A stretch of 64,000 nt of DNA. It comes from Burkholderiales bacterium. GTDB taxonomy: Bacteria; Pseudomonadota; Gammaproteobacteria; Burkholderiales; Casimicrobiaceae. Shown piece by piece: positions 32,142 to 41,125 of the stretch. Location: assembly GCA_905339295.1 (NCBI GenBank), contig CAJPFI010000044.1, positions 16,144-80,143 on the forward strand. Reading direction: 5' to 3'. Made by a program: the position numbers and the translations under genes. Position 1 is the stretch's first letter. Each line of letters opens with the position of its first letter. The notes beneath the pieces are model-generated. The model saw only the letters and a program-made list of their open reading frames with translations. It searched no databases and was not told the DNA's origin.

Positions 32142-32468
32142 CTAGCGCGGATCGTCGGGAATGCTGACCGCCTCGCCTTCGATCACGCGCCCGCCGGCCG
32201 GCTCGCGACGCAGCGGGCCGCGCGCCGGTTCCTGCCTCTGCTCGCGCATCCGGCGTGCAAGACCGCGCGTCCTCCACGCGAGATAGCCCCAGGCGATCGC
32301 GCCGACGATCGCGGCCGCCGCGACGAGCACCGCGGAGACGACGAGGCCGACGCCGAGCATCACGACGCCGGCGGCGACCATGGCGATCTTGCGCAGCAGC
32401 CCCGGCGCGCCGGCACGCGCAGCGCCACCGGCGATGCCTCGGAATCGTTCATCGGGGGAAGCGGGCAT
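32142..32468 (-). CDS. Small membrane protein with C-terminal charged tail
   Basis: A 108-residue protein. A strongly hydrophobic stretch (about residues 25-64, VVMLGVGLVVSAVLVAAAAI) can form one long or two short helices, followed by an Arg/Glu-rich tail ending SIPDDPR. The start at MPASPDERF is chosen for length; no clear ribosome site was seen and a GTG 33 codons upstream is possible. It is the last of four minus-strand genes after AEC, Mrr-like and HNH. Function unknown. Confidence 0.55.
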   Translation of the reverse strand: MPASPDERFRGIAGGAARAGAPGLLRKIAMVAAGVVMLGVGLVVSAVLVAAAAIVGAIAWGYLAWRTRGLARRMREQRQEPARGPLRREPAGGRVIEGEAVSIPDDPR

Positions 32469-32583
32469 GGAGGTCGTCGGTATCGTCGGTCGGGTGGGGC
32501 CGGCGGCAAGGTGCCCGGACGTCCCCATCTGGTGGCGCGCGCTGCCGATTTCCAGTCCCGCGCGCACGGTGTCGGCGTTCGTC

Positions 32584-32952
32584 CTACTTCGGCGGCTTGC
32601 CGCGCGCGAGCATCGACTTCAGGTCGGCGAACGGCGAATGCGTGGCGCGGCCGGACGCGTCCGCACCGCCGCCGCCACCCGACAGGGCTTCGAGCTGTCG
32701 CTGGTGCTCGTTGTCGTGGCAATACAGGCAGAGGAGCTCCCAGTTGCTGCCGTCGGGCGGGTTGTTGTCGTGGTCGTGGTCGCGGTGATGAACCGTCAGC
32801 TCGCGCAGGTTCGCGCGCGTGAACTCGCGTCCGCAGCGTCCGCAGACCCACGGGTAGATCTTGAGCGCCTGCTCGCGGTAGCCCTGCCCGCGCTCCAGCG
32901 CCGCGCGGCGCGCGTCGGCGACGATCCGGTCGAGCTTGTCGGAATCGGCCAT
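32584..32952 (-). CDS. yajD: HNH nuclease, YajD family
   Basis: A 122-residue protein. The zinc and catalytic residues of the YajD-type HNH fold are clear: CGRCG near 37-41, then HHRDHDHDNNPPDGSNWELL and CLYCHDNEH. Members are presumed metal-dependent endonucleases of housekeeping type with unknown targets. The Ser/Gly/Ala tail is variable. It starts 27 bases after the Mrr-like gene ends, so the two may be co-transcribed. Confidence 0.92.
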   Translation of the reverse strand: MADSDKLDRIVADARRAALERGQGYREQALKIYPWVCGRCGREFTRANLRELTVHHRDHDHDNNPPDGSNWELLCLYCHDNEHQRQLEALSGGGGGADASGRATHSPFADLKSMLARGKPPK

Positions 32953-32979
32953 CGGACGAGCGTGCCCGCCCCGCGCAGG

Positions 32980-33555
32980 TCAGGCGCGCCTGGCGCGCCC
33001 CGCGTCGGGCAGGAGCCGCGCGAGCTCGGGACCGGCGATGAGCCGGATGCGCTTCTCGACGGCGAAGCGCTGCGCGTGGTCGGTGAGCTCGCCCGCCACC
33101 ACGTAGACGCACTCGTGCGCGTCGCGCGCGTCCTTCGCGCCGGCGAGTTCGCGCAGCGGCTCGACGCCGCCGCGAGCGACCTTCCAGCGCTTGCCGCTCA
33201 CCACGGCGCGGCGCCCCGCCTTCGAGATCTCGAAGTCGGCCGCGGCGCCCGACAGCCTGCTCACGTCGTAGCCGTCGCGGCGGAACCCCTGCTCGAGCGC
33301 CTCCGAGAACTCGGCCCACGACATCGCGCGCACCGCCTCGAGGGTCGAGGCGACGCGCCGGCCGGACGGCGACTTCAACCGGCGCCAAAGCGCGATGGCG
33401 GCGATCACGGCGAACGGCAGCGACGTGAACAGGCCGTAGATGCGCCATTCCTCGCGCACCATCGCGGTCACCAGCACGGCGATCGCGGCCGCGATCGCGG
33501 CACTGATCCACCACGGCGAGCGCAGCAGGATCGCGAACAACGAGTTCTCGGACAT
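32980..33555 (-). CDS. Membrane-anchored Mrr-like restriction-endonuclease-fold protein
   Basis: A 191-residue protein with two N-terminal transmembrane helices (about 14-33 and 41-58). A cytoplasmic Mrr_cat-like domain follows from about 76 (MSWAEFSEALEQGFRRDGYD). The expected D-(E/Q)xK core appears as ADFEI (Asp108) and VVSGKRWK, in which the E/Q position is Ser; Lys122 is kept. So it may have weak or no nuclease activity. Many bacteria carry this membrane-tethered form, of unknown role. A TATACT -10 lies 49 bases upstream of the ATG. Confidence 0.78.
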   Translation of the reverse strand: MSENSLFAILLRSPWWISAAIAAAIAVLVTAMVREEWRIYGLFTSLPFAVIAAIALWRRLKSPSGRRVASTLEAVRAMSWAEFSEALEQGFRRDGYDVSRLSGAAADFEISKAGRRAVVSGKRWKVARGGVEPLRELAGAKDARDAHECVYVVAGELTDHAQRFAVEKRIRLIAGPELARLLPDAGRARRA

Positions 33556-33603
33556 CTTCCACTGCACGCGGGGGCCTCGCCTTCGAATCGGACGCGTGCG
33601 CCA

Positions 33604-33609
33604 AGTATA
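33604..33609 (-). promoter_or_regulatory. -10 element for the Mrr-like gene
   Basis: TATACT on the minus strand (five of six matches to TATAAT), in the gap after the AEC transporter gene. The start point would be near 33597, giving a leader of about 42 bases. No good -35 was seen. Confidence 0.4.
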
Positions 33610-33623
33610 GCGGCACGCGCCGC

Positions 33624-34595
33624 TCAGCGCCCCGGGACGAGCAGCGCGACGGCCGCCGAGAAGGTCAGGAACGCGAGCGCCGTCGACACGAGGATGATGC
33701 GCGCGATGCGGCCGTTGTCGGCGCCGAAGCGCTCGGCCAGCATCGCCACGTTGCTCGCGCTCGGCAGCGCCGCGACCAGCACGATCACGGTGAGCGCGAA
33801 GCGGTCGAGCGGCACGCCCAGGTCGATCGCGCTCCAGCCCATCGCAAGGACGAGCAGCGGATGCACGACGAGCTTCTTCAGCGCCACCGGCACCACTTCG
33901 ACGAGCGGCGTCCGGTCGGTGCTGATCATCCGCGAGCGCGCGAGCACCGCGCCGATCGTGAACAGTGCGGTCGGCGACGCCGCGTCCGCCAGCAACCCCA
34001 CGGTGTCGAGGATCGGCTTCGGCAGCACGACGCCGGACTCGAACGTCGCGATGCCGAGCAGGATCGCCCACGGCAACGGGTTGACGACGATGCCCCTGAG
34101 CGCGTTCCTCGCCGCCCGGCCCGCGCCGCGCCGGTCGGCACCGCCGAGCTGCGAGAGCGCGATGCACAGCGAGCTCGTGAACACGAGGTCGATCAGGATC
34201 GTCGCGATCGCGGGCCCCGCGGCCGCGCTGCCGAGCAGCGCGACCAGCAGCGGCACGCCCATGTAGCCGGTGTTCGGGAATGCGGCGACCAGCGCGCCGA
34301 ACGCGGCATCGGTCCAGTCGATGCGGCGCGAAAGCGTCACCGCCACGGTGAACGCGACCATCACCAGCGCGCAGCCCAGGTAGACCCCGACCAGCCCGAC
34401 GCTCAGCGTCTGCGTGATCGACGCCGTCGCGCCGAAGCGCCAGAGCATGCAGGGCAGCGCGAAGTACAGCACGAACGCGTTGAGCCCCGGGATCGCCGGC
34501 TGAGGCAGCATGCCGCGCCGCGTGGCGACGTAGCCGCACAGCACCAGCGCGAAGAACGGGAACGTGACGAGGAGGATGGCCAGCACGGGCGCCAT
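33624..34595 (-). CDS. AEC family permease (auxin efflux carrier-like)
   Basis: A 323-residue inner-membrane protein with about ten hydrophobic helices arranged as two five-helix halves, as in AEC/BART carriers. Recognisable segments are LNAFVLYFALPCMLWRF, AFPNTGYMGVPLLVALLG (with the conserved NxxYMG), VNPLPWAILLGI and the late ALPSASNVAMLAERFGAD. Members move organic acids or amino acids. The start at 34595 puts the first helix at the N terminus; 13 extra codons upstream are possible. Confidence 0.9.
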   Translation of the reverse strand: MAPVLAILLVTFPFFALVLCGYVATRRGMLPQPAIPGLNAFVLYFALPCMLWRFGATASITQTLSVGLVGVYLGCALVMVAFTVAVTLSRRIDWTDAAFGALVAAFPNTGYMGVPLLVALLGSAAAGPAIATILIDLVFTSSLCIALSQLGGADRRGAGRAARNALRGIVVNPLPWAILLGIATFESGVVLPKPILDTVGLLADAASPTALFTIGAVLARSRMISTDRTPLVEVVPVALKKLVVHPLLVLAMGWSAIDLGVPLDRFALTVIVLVAALPSASNVAMLAERFGADNGRIARIILVSTALAFLTFSAAVALLVPGR

Positions 34596-34841
34596 TGTCG
34601 CAAATGCCGCCCGCGCCACCGACCGACCCGTCATCCGCCGCGGGCGCGTTGCCGACCGGAGACGCCGACGGCGGCCGTCGGCGCGGCGCCGGTTCCCCTA
34701 CACGCCGATCGGCCCGCGTCCGCTCCCGCCGGCAGGCGCGCCGGCGGACGATGTTCCCGTCATGGAAGGCTCGACCACGACGGCGTCCTTCCGCCAGGCC
34801 GGCGCGATGCGCCGGTTCGTCCACCCCAGGAGAGACACGAC

Positions 34842-35270
34842 ATGAACGCACGACCTCGCATGACCCTGCTGGCCGCCGCGCTGGCAGGCGCGGCCATCCT
34901 CGCGGGTTGCGGTGAACCGAACCCCGAGCGGGTCGGCTCGCTTCCCGAGCGCACGACCGGCCCGGCCGCCTCGGCGACCGAACGGATCGAGCAGGGCGTC
35001 GACCGCACGACGAGCATGGCCGCGGCGGCCGTCGACATGGGTGCGGCCGCGATCGACGACGCGGCGATCACCGGCAAGGTGAAGGCCGCGATCATCGTCG
35101 AGCCGGGACTGAAGGCGCTGGCGATCGACGTCGACACGAAGGACGGCGTCGTCACGCTGACCGGCACGGTCGATTCGGTGCTCGACAAGGAGCGCGCGGT
35201 GCACGTCGCGCAGAACGTGAGCGGCGTGGTCACGGTCGTCGACCGCCTCTCGCTCAAGTCGACGGGCTGA
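34842..35270 (+). CDS. BON-domain lipoprotein
   Basis: A 142-residue lipoprotein with lipobox LAGC (about 20-23). A variable linker follows, then one BON domain (about 74-140: AITGKVKAAIIVEPGL, IDVDTKDGVVTLTGTVDS, AVHVAQNVSGVVTVVDRL). GGAGAG precedes the ATG. BON proteins such as OsmY and DolP bind phospholipids and stabilise the envelope under stress; DolP has two such domains, this protein only one. Confidence 0.92.
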   Translation: MNARPRMTLLAAALAGAAILAGCGEPNPERVGSLPERTTGPAASATERIEQGVDRTTSMAAAAVDMGAAAIDDAAITGKVKAAIIVEPGLKALAIDVDTKDGVVTLTGTVDSVLDKERAVHVAQNVSGVVTVVDRLSLKSTG

Positions 35271-35366
35271 CCGTCGGTCGGGTCAGGAGTCCGTCGTCCG
35301 CGTTCGCGCGCCGGGGCCGCCGCCGTGGCATGATCGCCGCTCGGCCCCGGAGCACGGACGCGAACG

Positions 35367-35792
35367 ATGGACATCGACACCTTCATGGAGCGCTACAAGC
35401 GCGCATGGGAGACGAGCGACGAGCACCTGCTCGCCTCGCTGTTCGCCGCGGACGGCGTCTACCGCAACACGCCGTTCGCCGAGCAGCGCGGACACGAGGC
35501 GATCAGGGCGTACTGGCAGCGCACCAAGCTGCAGGACGACATCCACCTCGACTTCGAGGTGCTCGAGCGCCACGAGCACGGCGGCATCGCGCACTGGCGC
35601 ACGACCTACCAGGTGACCTCCGAGGAGCTGTTCCGCATCTGGGCCGCCTCGACCGGCACCAACCTGATCGCGCGGCAGAAGGGCGAGGCGCTCCCCCGCC
35701 TCGCGCTCGACGGCATCGCGTCGGCGACGTTCGACCTCGACGGACTGTGTCGCGAGCTGCGCCTCTGGTGGCACAGCAAGGTCGCCGGCTGA
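35367..35792 (+). CDS. SnoaL-like (NTF2 fold) protein
   Basis: A 141-residue protein of the cone-shaped NTF2/SnoaL fold. The N-terminal helix (MDIDTFMERYKRAWETSD) and the strand pair around ADGVYRNTPFAEQRGHEAIR are typical, with a conserved Trp/His pocket (AYWQ, EHGGIAHWRTTYQV). Members are enzymes or binding proteins for small polar compounds; ligand unknown. It is convergent with the alpha/beta hydrolase at 35822-36655. Confidence 0.85.
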   Translation: MDIDTFMERYKRAWETSDEHLLASLFAADGVYRNTPFAEQRGHEAIRAYWQRTKLQDDIHLDFEVLERHEHGGIAHWRTTYQVTSEELFRIWAASTGTNLIARQKGEALPRLALDGIASATFDLDGLCRELRLWWHSKVAG

Positions 35793-35821
35793 CCGGCACG
35801 GAGCACGGCCCCGGCCGCGGA

Positions 35822-36655
35822 TCAACGCGCCGAAGCGCAGAAATCGAGCAGCATCCGGTCGAACGCGGCCGGCTGCTCGAGGTTCGGCAGGTGCGCGGCG
35901 CCGTGCATCACGTGCGTGCGCGCGCCGGGAATGCGCGACGCGAGGTGGCGGCAATTCGCGTCGACCTGCGGGAAATCGCGGTCACCCCACGCGACGAGCG
36001 CGGGACAGGCGATCTCGTGCAGGCGATCCCAGGCGTCGGGCGGCTCGGTCTCGACGCCGCGCGCCTCGGCGCGCAGCGCGATCTCGTTCATCGCCAGGAA
36101 CAGCTCGCGGACCGGGCCGCCCACGCGGCCCTCCGGCTCGAGCGGCCCGTCGAGCCACGCGTGCGCCTCGAGCGCGTTCAGGCGGTCGATGTCGCTCGCC
36201 TGCTCGGCATCGTCGACGCGCTCGACCCAGGCCTGGATCGCCGGCGGCAGCGACGTCGGCTCGGGCGCCCCACTGATCGCGGGCGCGACCAGCAGGAGCG
36301 CGCGCACTCGCGCCGGGTGCGCGAGCTCGGTGTCGATCGCGATGCGTCCCCCCTGCGAGCAGCCGACGAGGATCGCGGGCGTCCGTGGCGCGAGCGCGTT
36401 CAGCACCGCGAGCAGGTCGCCCACGTGCGAATAGCGCTCGTCCGCGTGCAGCGTATCGCCGAAGCCGCGGCGGTCGTACGCGATCGCACGGCAGCCGGTG
36501 CGCCCGCGCGCGAGCGCATCCAGCTGTCCGCGCCACATTCGCCGGTCGGCGACGCCCGCGTGCAGGAAGACCACGGGCGACCCTTCCCCCGCGGCCTCGG
36601 CCACGAGCGTGGCGCGCCCCGAACGGATCGCGATCTCGGTCGGCACAGGTGTCAC
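35822..36655 (-). CDS. Alpha/beta hydrolase, GTG start
   Basis: About 277 residues. The nucleophile elbow is GCSQGG, the Asp is in VAWGDRDFP, and the His is in VMHGAAHLPN, which also gives the oxyanion context with VVFLHAG. The start is probably GTG (36655 or 36646), since no ATG in frame fits. The lid region (PPAIQAWVERVDDAEQAS) is family-specific. Substrate unknown. A decayed dienelactone-hydrolase-type gene lies just upstream on the other strand. Confidence 0.85.
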   Translation of the reverse strand: MTPVPTEIAIRSGRATLVAEAAGEGSPVVFLHAGVADRRMWRGQLDALARGRTGCRAIAYDRRGFGDTLHADERYSHVGDLLAVLNALAPRTPAILVGCSQGGRIAIDTELAHPARVRALLLVAPAISGAPEPTSLPPAIQAWVERVDDAEQASDIDRLNALEAHAWLDGPLEPEGRVGGPVRELFLAMNEIALRAEARGVETEPPDAWDRLHEIACPALVAWGDRDFPQVDANCRHLASRIPGARTHVMHGAAHLPNLEQPAAFDRMLLDFCASAR

Positions 36656-36875
36656 CGGAAATGCCGCCCCGGGCCCGGCGGCCCGGGGTTCCGGCGATGA
36701 TACGCGCCGCGTGCCGCCTCGGCGGCACCGCCGTGCGCGGTTCCCGCGTCGCACGACGCCGCCCGCCGGGGCGGTTGACCGGGACCCGCCGGTGCCCCCG
36801 CTCGCGCCTCCCGCAATCGCACTCGCGCGTCCGCGTCGCCGCCGGTCGAGCGGCCCGCGGCGCAGGGGAAAATCC

Positions 36876-37235
36876 ATGCCGGCCCATCGGTCTCGCATCG
36901 CGCGACGCCGGCCGCGCCGGCCACCTGTTCATGCCGCCGGGAACCGGCAGGGTGGCGGCCGTCGCGCTCGTGCCGGACTCGGGCGGCGTCTGCGGCACGT
37001 TGCTCGACCACTGGCCGAAGCGACTCGATGCGGCGGGCATCGCGGCGCTCGCGCTCGCCATGTTCGGCCCGCACGGCGTGTAGAGCACCGCCGCCGACCC
37101 GTCGCAGGCGCCGTTCGCGGCCGACGGCGTCGACGCGTTCGCCGCGCCCGGCGCGACGATCGGGGGCTATTCGAGTCGCGCGACCGGGTCGCGCAGTCGG
37201 CGGTCGGGTTCCTCGAGCGGACGCTGGCGCGCTGA
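36876..37235 (+). pseudogene. Decayed dienelactone hydrolase gene
   Basis: AGGGGAAAATCC followed by ATG (36876) looks like an intact translation start, but the frame shifts within about 10-15 codons. A readable dienelactone-hydrolase N terminus follows: HLFMPPGTGRVAAVALVPDS, then GGVCGTLLDHWPKRLDAAGI, ending FGPHGV at an in-frame TAG (37081-37083). Sequence continues as STAADPSQAPFAADG. The last part is in yet another frame (SRDRVAQSAVGFLERTLAR, stop 37233-37235), a good family C terminus. Most of the catalytic middle is missing. So it carries frameshifts, a nonsense codon and a deletion. Confidence 0.72.
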
Positions 37236-37267
37236 CGGAGGCCCGGCGAACCGCCGGTCGCGCGCCG

Positions 37268-37879
37268 TTACGCCGACGGCGGCCGCGTCGCCACCATCGA
37301 GTCGCGTCCGCCGAACCACTCGAACCACGCCGCCGCATTCGGGTGCCGGTCGCGCCAGGCGAGCGACGCGAAGCGGAAGTCGAGATAGCCGAGCGCGCAG
37401 GCGAACGCGATGGTGCCGACGTCGACGCGGTCGCCGAACGCGGGCGCGCGCCGCTCGAGGTCCGCGAGGCCGCATGCCACCTTGTCGAGCTGGCCCGCGA
37501 TCCATTCCGCCCAGCGCAGCGCCTCGGGCCGCACCGCGGTCTCGTAGCGCGTCAGCAGCGCGGCGTCGGTGATGCCGTCGGCGAGCGACTGCTCGACCAG
37601 CACGCCCCAGCGCGCGTCGCCGTCCGCCGGAATCAGTTCGCCGTCGGCCAGCGCGTTCAGGTACTCGCAGATCACGCGGCTGTCGTGGATCACCGCGCCC
37701 TCGTCGGTGACGAGCGCCGGCACCTGTCCGAGCGGATTCACCGCCACGAGATTGCGGTCGCGGTCGACCGGATGCGCGGCGGCGGGCACGAGGTCGATGC
37801 GGTCGCGCAATCCCAGCTCGTGGGCGGCGACAAGGCACTTGCGCACGAACGGCGACGTGGCGGAATGGTAGATCTTCAA
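37268..37879 (-). CDS. Glutathione S-transferase, TTG start
   Basis: A 203-residue GST. The thioredoxin-like N-terminal domain ([20 protein letters not shown], with the catalytic SP-F-VRK region, and [20 protein letters not shown]) is followed by the helical C-terminal domain (about 85-200). The start is TTG at 37879, preceded by AGGGAG seven bases away; this gives the exact family N terminus. It is divergent from the alternative oxidase gene, which suggests shared stress control. Confidence 0.88.
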   Translation of the reverse strand: MKIYHSATSPFVRKCLVAAHELGLRDRIDLVPAAAHPVDRDRNLVAVNPLGQVPALVTDEGAVIHDSRVICEYLNALADGELIPADGDARWGVLVEQSLADGITDAALLTRYETAVRPEALRWAEWIAGQLDKVACGLADLERRAPAFGDRVDVGTIAFACALGYLDFRFASLAWRDRHPNAAAWFEWFGGRDSMVATRPPSA

Positions 37880-38090
37880 GGAACGCTCCCTCGTTGGCGG
37901 TTGGCGGCGGCGGGCCGCGTGGTCCGCGCGCCCGTGGCGCCGAACCGTCGCCCGCCGCGACGCGGGCCGCCGGACGCCCGCGCACTTGTGCCCGGGAACG
38001 GAATCGCGCAGAGTGGGAGGGGACCGGCCCGGCGCAATCTTCTCATGGCACGCGCCGCGCCGGAACGTGCCGCCGAACCGATCCGCGCGG

Positions 38091-38717
38091 ATGCGCCCGA
38101 TGACCGCGACCTCCACCCCCGAGCACCACGTTCCGGCCGACCTGTCCGACCGGATCGCGTACGGACTGACGCGCCTGCTGCGCTTCTTCGCCGACGCGTT
38201 CTTCGCGCGGCGCTACGGCCATCGCGCGGTGGTCCTCGAGACCGTCGCCGCCGTGCCCGGCATGGTCGGCGGCGCACTGCAGCACCTGCGGTCGCTGCGC
38301 CGGCTCGAATCCGACCGCGGCTGGATCCACATACTGATCGAGGAAGCCGAGAACGAGCGCATGCACCTGATGACGTTCCTCGAGATCGCGCGCCCGTCGT
38401 GGATCGAGCGCGTGATCGTCCTGGTCGCGCAGGGCGTGTTCTGGAACTTCTATTTCGTCCTCTACCTGCTCTCGTCACGGACCGCGCACCGCCTGGTCGG
38501 GTACTTCGAGGAGGAAGCGGTCCTCAGCTATACCGAGTACCTCGCGGGCGTGGACGACGGAACCTACCGGAACGTTCCGGCGCCGCGGATCGCGATCGAC
38601 TACTGGAAGCTCGCGCCCGACGCGACGCTGCGCGACGTGATCCTGGCGGTGCGCGCCGACGAAGCGGGCCACCGGGACGTCAATCACCGGCTCTCGGACG
38701 AGATCGCCGCGCGCTGA
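38091..38717 (+). CDS. aox: Alternative oxidase (ubiquinol:O2 oxidoreductase)
   Basis: A 208-residue di-iron, cyanide-resistant terminal oxidase. All motifs are kept: LET with Glu50, NERMHLM with Glu89 and His92, [11 protein letters not shown] with Glu141, and [12 protein letters not shown] with Glu191 and His194. Two hydrophobic helices (about 101-128) form the membrane-binding face. It oxidises ubiquinol without proton pumping. The start could also be the ATG at 38100; neither has a clear ribosome site. Bacterial AOX is patchily distributed. Confidence 0.94.
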   Translation: MRPMTATSTPEHHVPADLSDRIAYGLTRLLRFFADAFFARRYGHRAVVLETVAAVPGMVGGALQHLRSLRRLESDRGWIHILIEEAENERMHLMTFLEIARPSWIERVIVLVAQGVFWNFYFVLYLLSSRTAHRLVGYFEEEAVLSYTEYLAGVDDGTYRNVPAPRIAIDYWKLAPDATLRDVILAVRADEAGHRDVNHRLSDEIAAR

Positions 38718-38758
38718 GGCTGCGGGATCGCCCTCGCGGCGCATCCCCGCAGGCGTCG

Positions 38759-39937
38759 TCAGGCGGCGGGGATCGCCCGCACCGACAGCACGCCGCCGAT
38801 CCCGGCGATCGCGCGGACCACCGCGTCGCCGACCGGGCTTTCGACGTCGACCAGCGTGTAGGCCATCTCGCCCCTCGAACGGTTGACCATGTTGTGGATG
38901 TTGAGCCCGGCCTTCGCCATCGCCGAGCTGATCTGGCCCAGCATGTTCGGGACGTTCGCGTTGGCGATGGCGACGCGGTGCGGCGATTCCCGCTCCATCT
39001 CGACGTTCGGGAAGTTGACCGAGTTCGCGATCGTGCCGTGCTCGAGGAACTCGCGCACCTGGTCGACCACCATCACCGCGCTGTTGTCCTCCGCCTCGGC
39101 GGTCGAGGCGCCGAGATGCGGGAGCGCGACGACGTTCGGCTGGCCGATGAGCGCCGGGCCGGGGAAGTCGGTGAGGTAGTAGCGCAGCCGTCCCGCGCCG
39201 AGCGCCGCGACGACGGCGGCGTCGTCCACGATCGCGTCACGCGAGAAGTTGAGCAGCACCGTGCCGGGTCTGGCGAGCGCGAGGCGCCGCGCGTCGATCA
39301 GGTGCCGCGTGACCGGCAGGAGGGGAACGTGCAGCGTGACGAAGTCGGCGTGCTTCATCACCTCGTCGATCGAGTGCGCCTTGCGTACCGACGACGGCAG
39401 CCGCCACGCGGCGTCGACGGTGATCTCCGGGTCGAAGCCGATCGCCTTCATCCCCAGCTTGATCGCGATGTCGGCGACGAGCCCGCCGATCGCCCCCAGC
39501 CCGATGATGCCGAGCGTGCGGCCGGGCAGCTCGACGCCGGCGAACTGCTTCTTGCCCTCCTCGATCCGCGCCTCGAGGTCCGCGGCCTCCGGGTCGAGTC
39601 CCTCGACGTAGCGCAGCGCGGGCACGACGTTGCGCGCCCCGATCAGGAGCGCCGTGAGCACGAGCTCCTTGACGGCGTTGGCGTTCGCGCCCGGCGCGTT
39701 GAACACGGGGACGCCGCGCGCCGACAGCGCCGCGATCGGGATGTTGTTGGTGCCCGCGCCGGCCCGCCCGATCGCCCTGACCGAGGCCGGGATCGCCATC
39801 GCGTGCATGTCGTGCGAGCGCACGAGGATCGCGTCGGGCCGGTCGACCGACTTGCCGACCGTGTAGCGGGCGGCCGGGAAGCGGTGCAGCCCGTGCGCCG
39901 AGATCTGGTTGAGCGTCAGGATGCGGAAGGAGGCCAT
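38759..39937 (-). CDS. serA: D-3-phosphoglycerate dehydrogenase
   Basis: A 392-residue enzyme, first step of serine synthesis (3-phosphoglycerate to 3-phosphohydroxypyruvate). The NAD fold carries TLGIIGLGAIGGLVAD; the catalytic His is in VALPHLGAST, preceded by Arg and Glu regions. A C-terminal ACT domain (about 318-392: RVAIANANVPNMLGQISSAM) is present for serine-type regulation. It starts 6 bases after the serC stop region, so serC-serA form an operon. Confidence 0.95.
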   Translation of the reverse strand: MASFRILTLNQISAHGLHRFPAARYTVGKSVDRPDAILVRSHDMHAMAIPASVRAIGRAGAGTNNIPIAALSARGVPVFNAPGANANAVKELVLTALLIGARNVVPALRYVEGLDPEAADLEARIEEGKKQFAGVELPGRTLGIIGLGAIGGLVADIAIKLGMKAIGFDPEITVDAAWRLPSSVRKAHSIDEVMKHADFVTLHVPLLPVTRHLIDARRLALARPGTVLLNFSRDAIVDDAAVVAALGAGRLRYYLTDFPGPALIGQPNVVALPHLGASTAEAEDNSAVMVVDQVREFLEHGTIANSVNFPNVEMERESPHRVAIANANVPNMLGQISSAMAKAGLNIHNMVNRSRGEMAYTLVDVESPVGDAVVRAIAGIGGVLSVRAIPAA

Positions 39938-39943
39938 CGCGGG

Positions 39944-41023
39944 TCAGCCGTGGCGGCGCTCGAAGTCGCGCAGGTAATCGACGAGCGCCTGCACGCCCTC
40001 GACCGGCATCGCGTTGTAGATCGACGCGCGCATGCCGCCGACCGAGCGATGTCCCTTGAGCTGGACCATCCCCCGTTCCTCCGCGCCCTTCAGGAACGCG
40101 CCGTCGAGCCTGTCGTCGCGCAGCCTGAACGGCACGTTCATGCGCGAGCGGTCCTCCCTGCGGACCGGCGAGACGTAGAACGCGCTCGCGTCGAGCGCGT
40201 CGTAGAGGAGCTTCGCCTTCGCCACGTTCCTCTTCTCGATCGCGGGCACGCCGCCCTGCGCGAGCAGCCACTCGAACACGAGCCCGGCGACGTAGATTGC
40301 GTAGGTCGGCGGCGTGTTGAGCATCGAGTCGGCCTCCGCCTGCTCCTTCCAGTGGAACGCCGACGGGCAGATCGGCAGCGCGCGGTCGAGCAGGTCGTCG
40401 CGCACGATGACGATCGTGAGGCCGGCGGGACCGATGTTCTTCTGCGCGCCGCCGTAGATCACGCCGAACTTCGCGACGTCGACGGCGCGCGACAGCAGGT
40501 GCGACGACATGTCGGCCACCAGCGGCACGTCGCCCACGTCCGGCGTCCACTGGTATTCGACGCCGCCGATCGTCTCGTTGGTGCAGACGTGCACGTACGC
40601 GGCCTCCGGGTCGAGCTTCCAGCGGTCGCGCGGCGGCACGTACGTGAATCCCTCGTCCTCCGACGACGCGGCGACGCTGACGGCGGCGTACTTCCGCGCC
40701 TCCTTGATCGTCTTTTTCGACCATTCCCCGGTGTTGACGACGTCGATGCGCTGGCGCGTCCCCAGCAGGTTCATCGGGACGATCGCGTTCTCGCCGATCG
40801 CGCCGCCTTGCAGGAACAGCACCCTGTGGTTCGCCGGGATCGCGAGCAGCGCGCGGAGATCGGCCTCGGCCTTGGCGTGGATGGCGATGAACTCCTTGCC
40901 GCGGTGGCTCATCTCCATCACCGACATGCCGCTGCCGTGCCAGTCGAGCATCTCGGCGGCGGCCTGCCGCAGGACCGGTTCGGGGAGCACGGCCGGGCCG
41001 GCGCTGAAGTTGAAGGCTCTCAT
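39944..41023 (-). CDS. serC: Phosphoserine aminotransferase
   Basis: A 359-residue PLP enzyme, second step of serine synthesis and also used in B6 synthesis. [15 protein letters not shown] opens it; the PLP Lys is in [28 protein letters not shown] and the end [11 protein letters not shown] fit SerC. The start at 41023 gives the family N terminus; an in-frame ATG 13 codons upstream would place the start too close to the likely promoter. First gene of the serC-serA operon. Confidence 0.96.
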   Translation of the reverse strand: MRAFNFSAGPAVLPEPVLRQAAAEMLDWHGSGMSVMEMSHRGKEFIAIHAKAEADLRALLAIPANHRVLFLQGGAIGENAIVPMNLLGTRQRIDVVNTGEWSKKTIKEARKYAAVSVAASSEDEGFTYVPPRDRWKLDPEAAYVHVCTNETIGGVEYQWTPDVGDVPLVADMSSHLLSRAVDVAKFGVIYGGAQKNIGPAGLTIVIVRDDLLDRALPICPSAFHWKEQAEADSMLNTPPTYAIYVAGLVFEWLLAQGGVPAIEKRNVAKAKLLYDALDASAFYVSPVRREDRSRMNVPFRLRDDRLDGAFLKGAEERGMVQLKGHRSVGGMRASIYNAMPVEGVQALVDYLRDFERRHG

Positions 41024-41060
41024 GGGGTCGCGATGCGTGCCGGGGAGTGGGGAACCCGCC

Positions 41061-41066
41061 ATTGTA
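41061..41066 (-). promoter_or_regulatory. -10 element for serC-serA
   Basis: TACAAT on the minus strand, 38 bases before the serC ATG; the start point would be about 41054. It matches TATAAT in five of six positions. A -35 is weak. Confidence 0.45.
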
Positions 41067-41125
41067 GCGTCCGCGCAGTCCGCGTCCGCAGCGGCCCGCC
41101 GCGGAGGGCGTCGGGGCCGCGGCCC

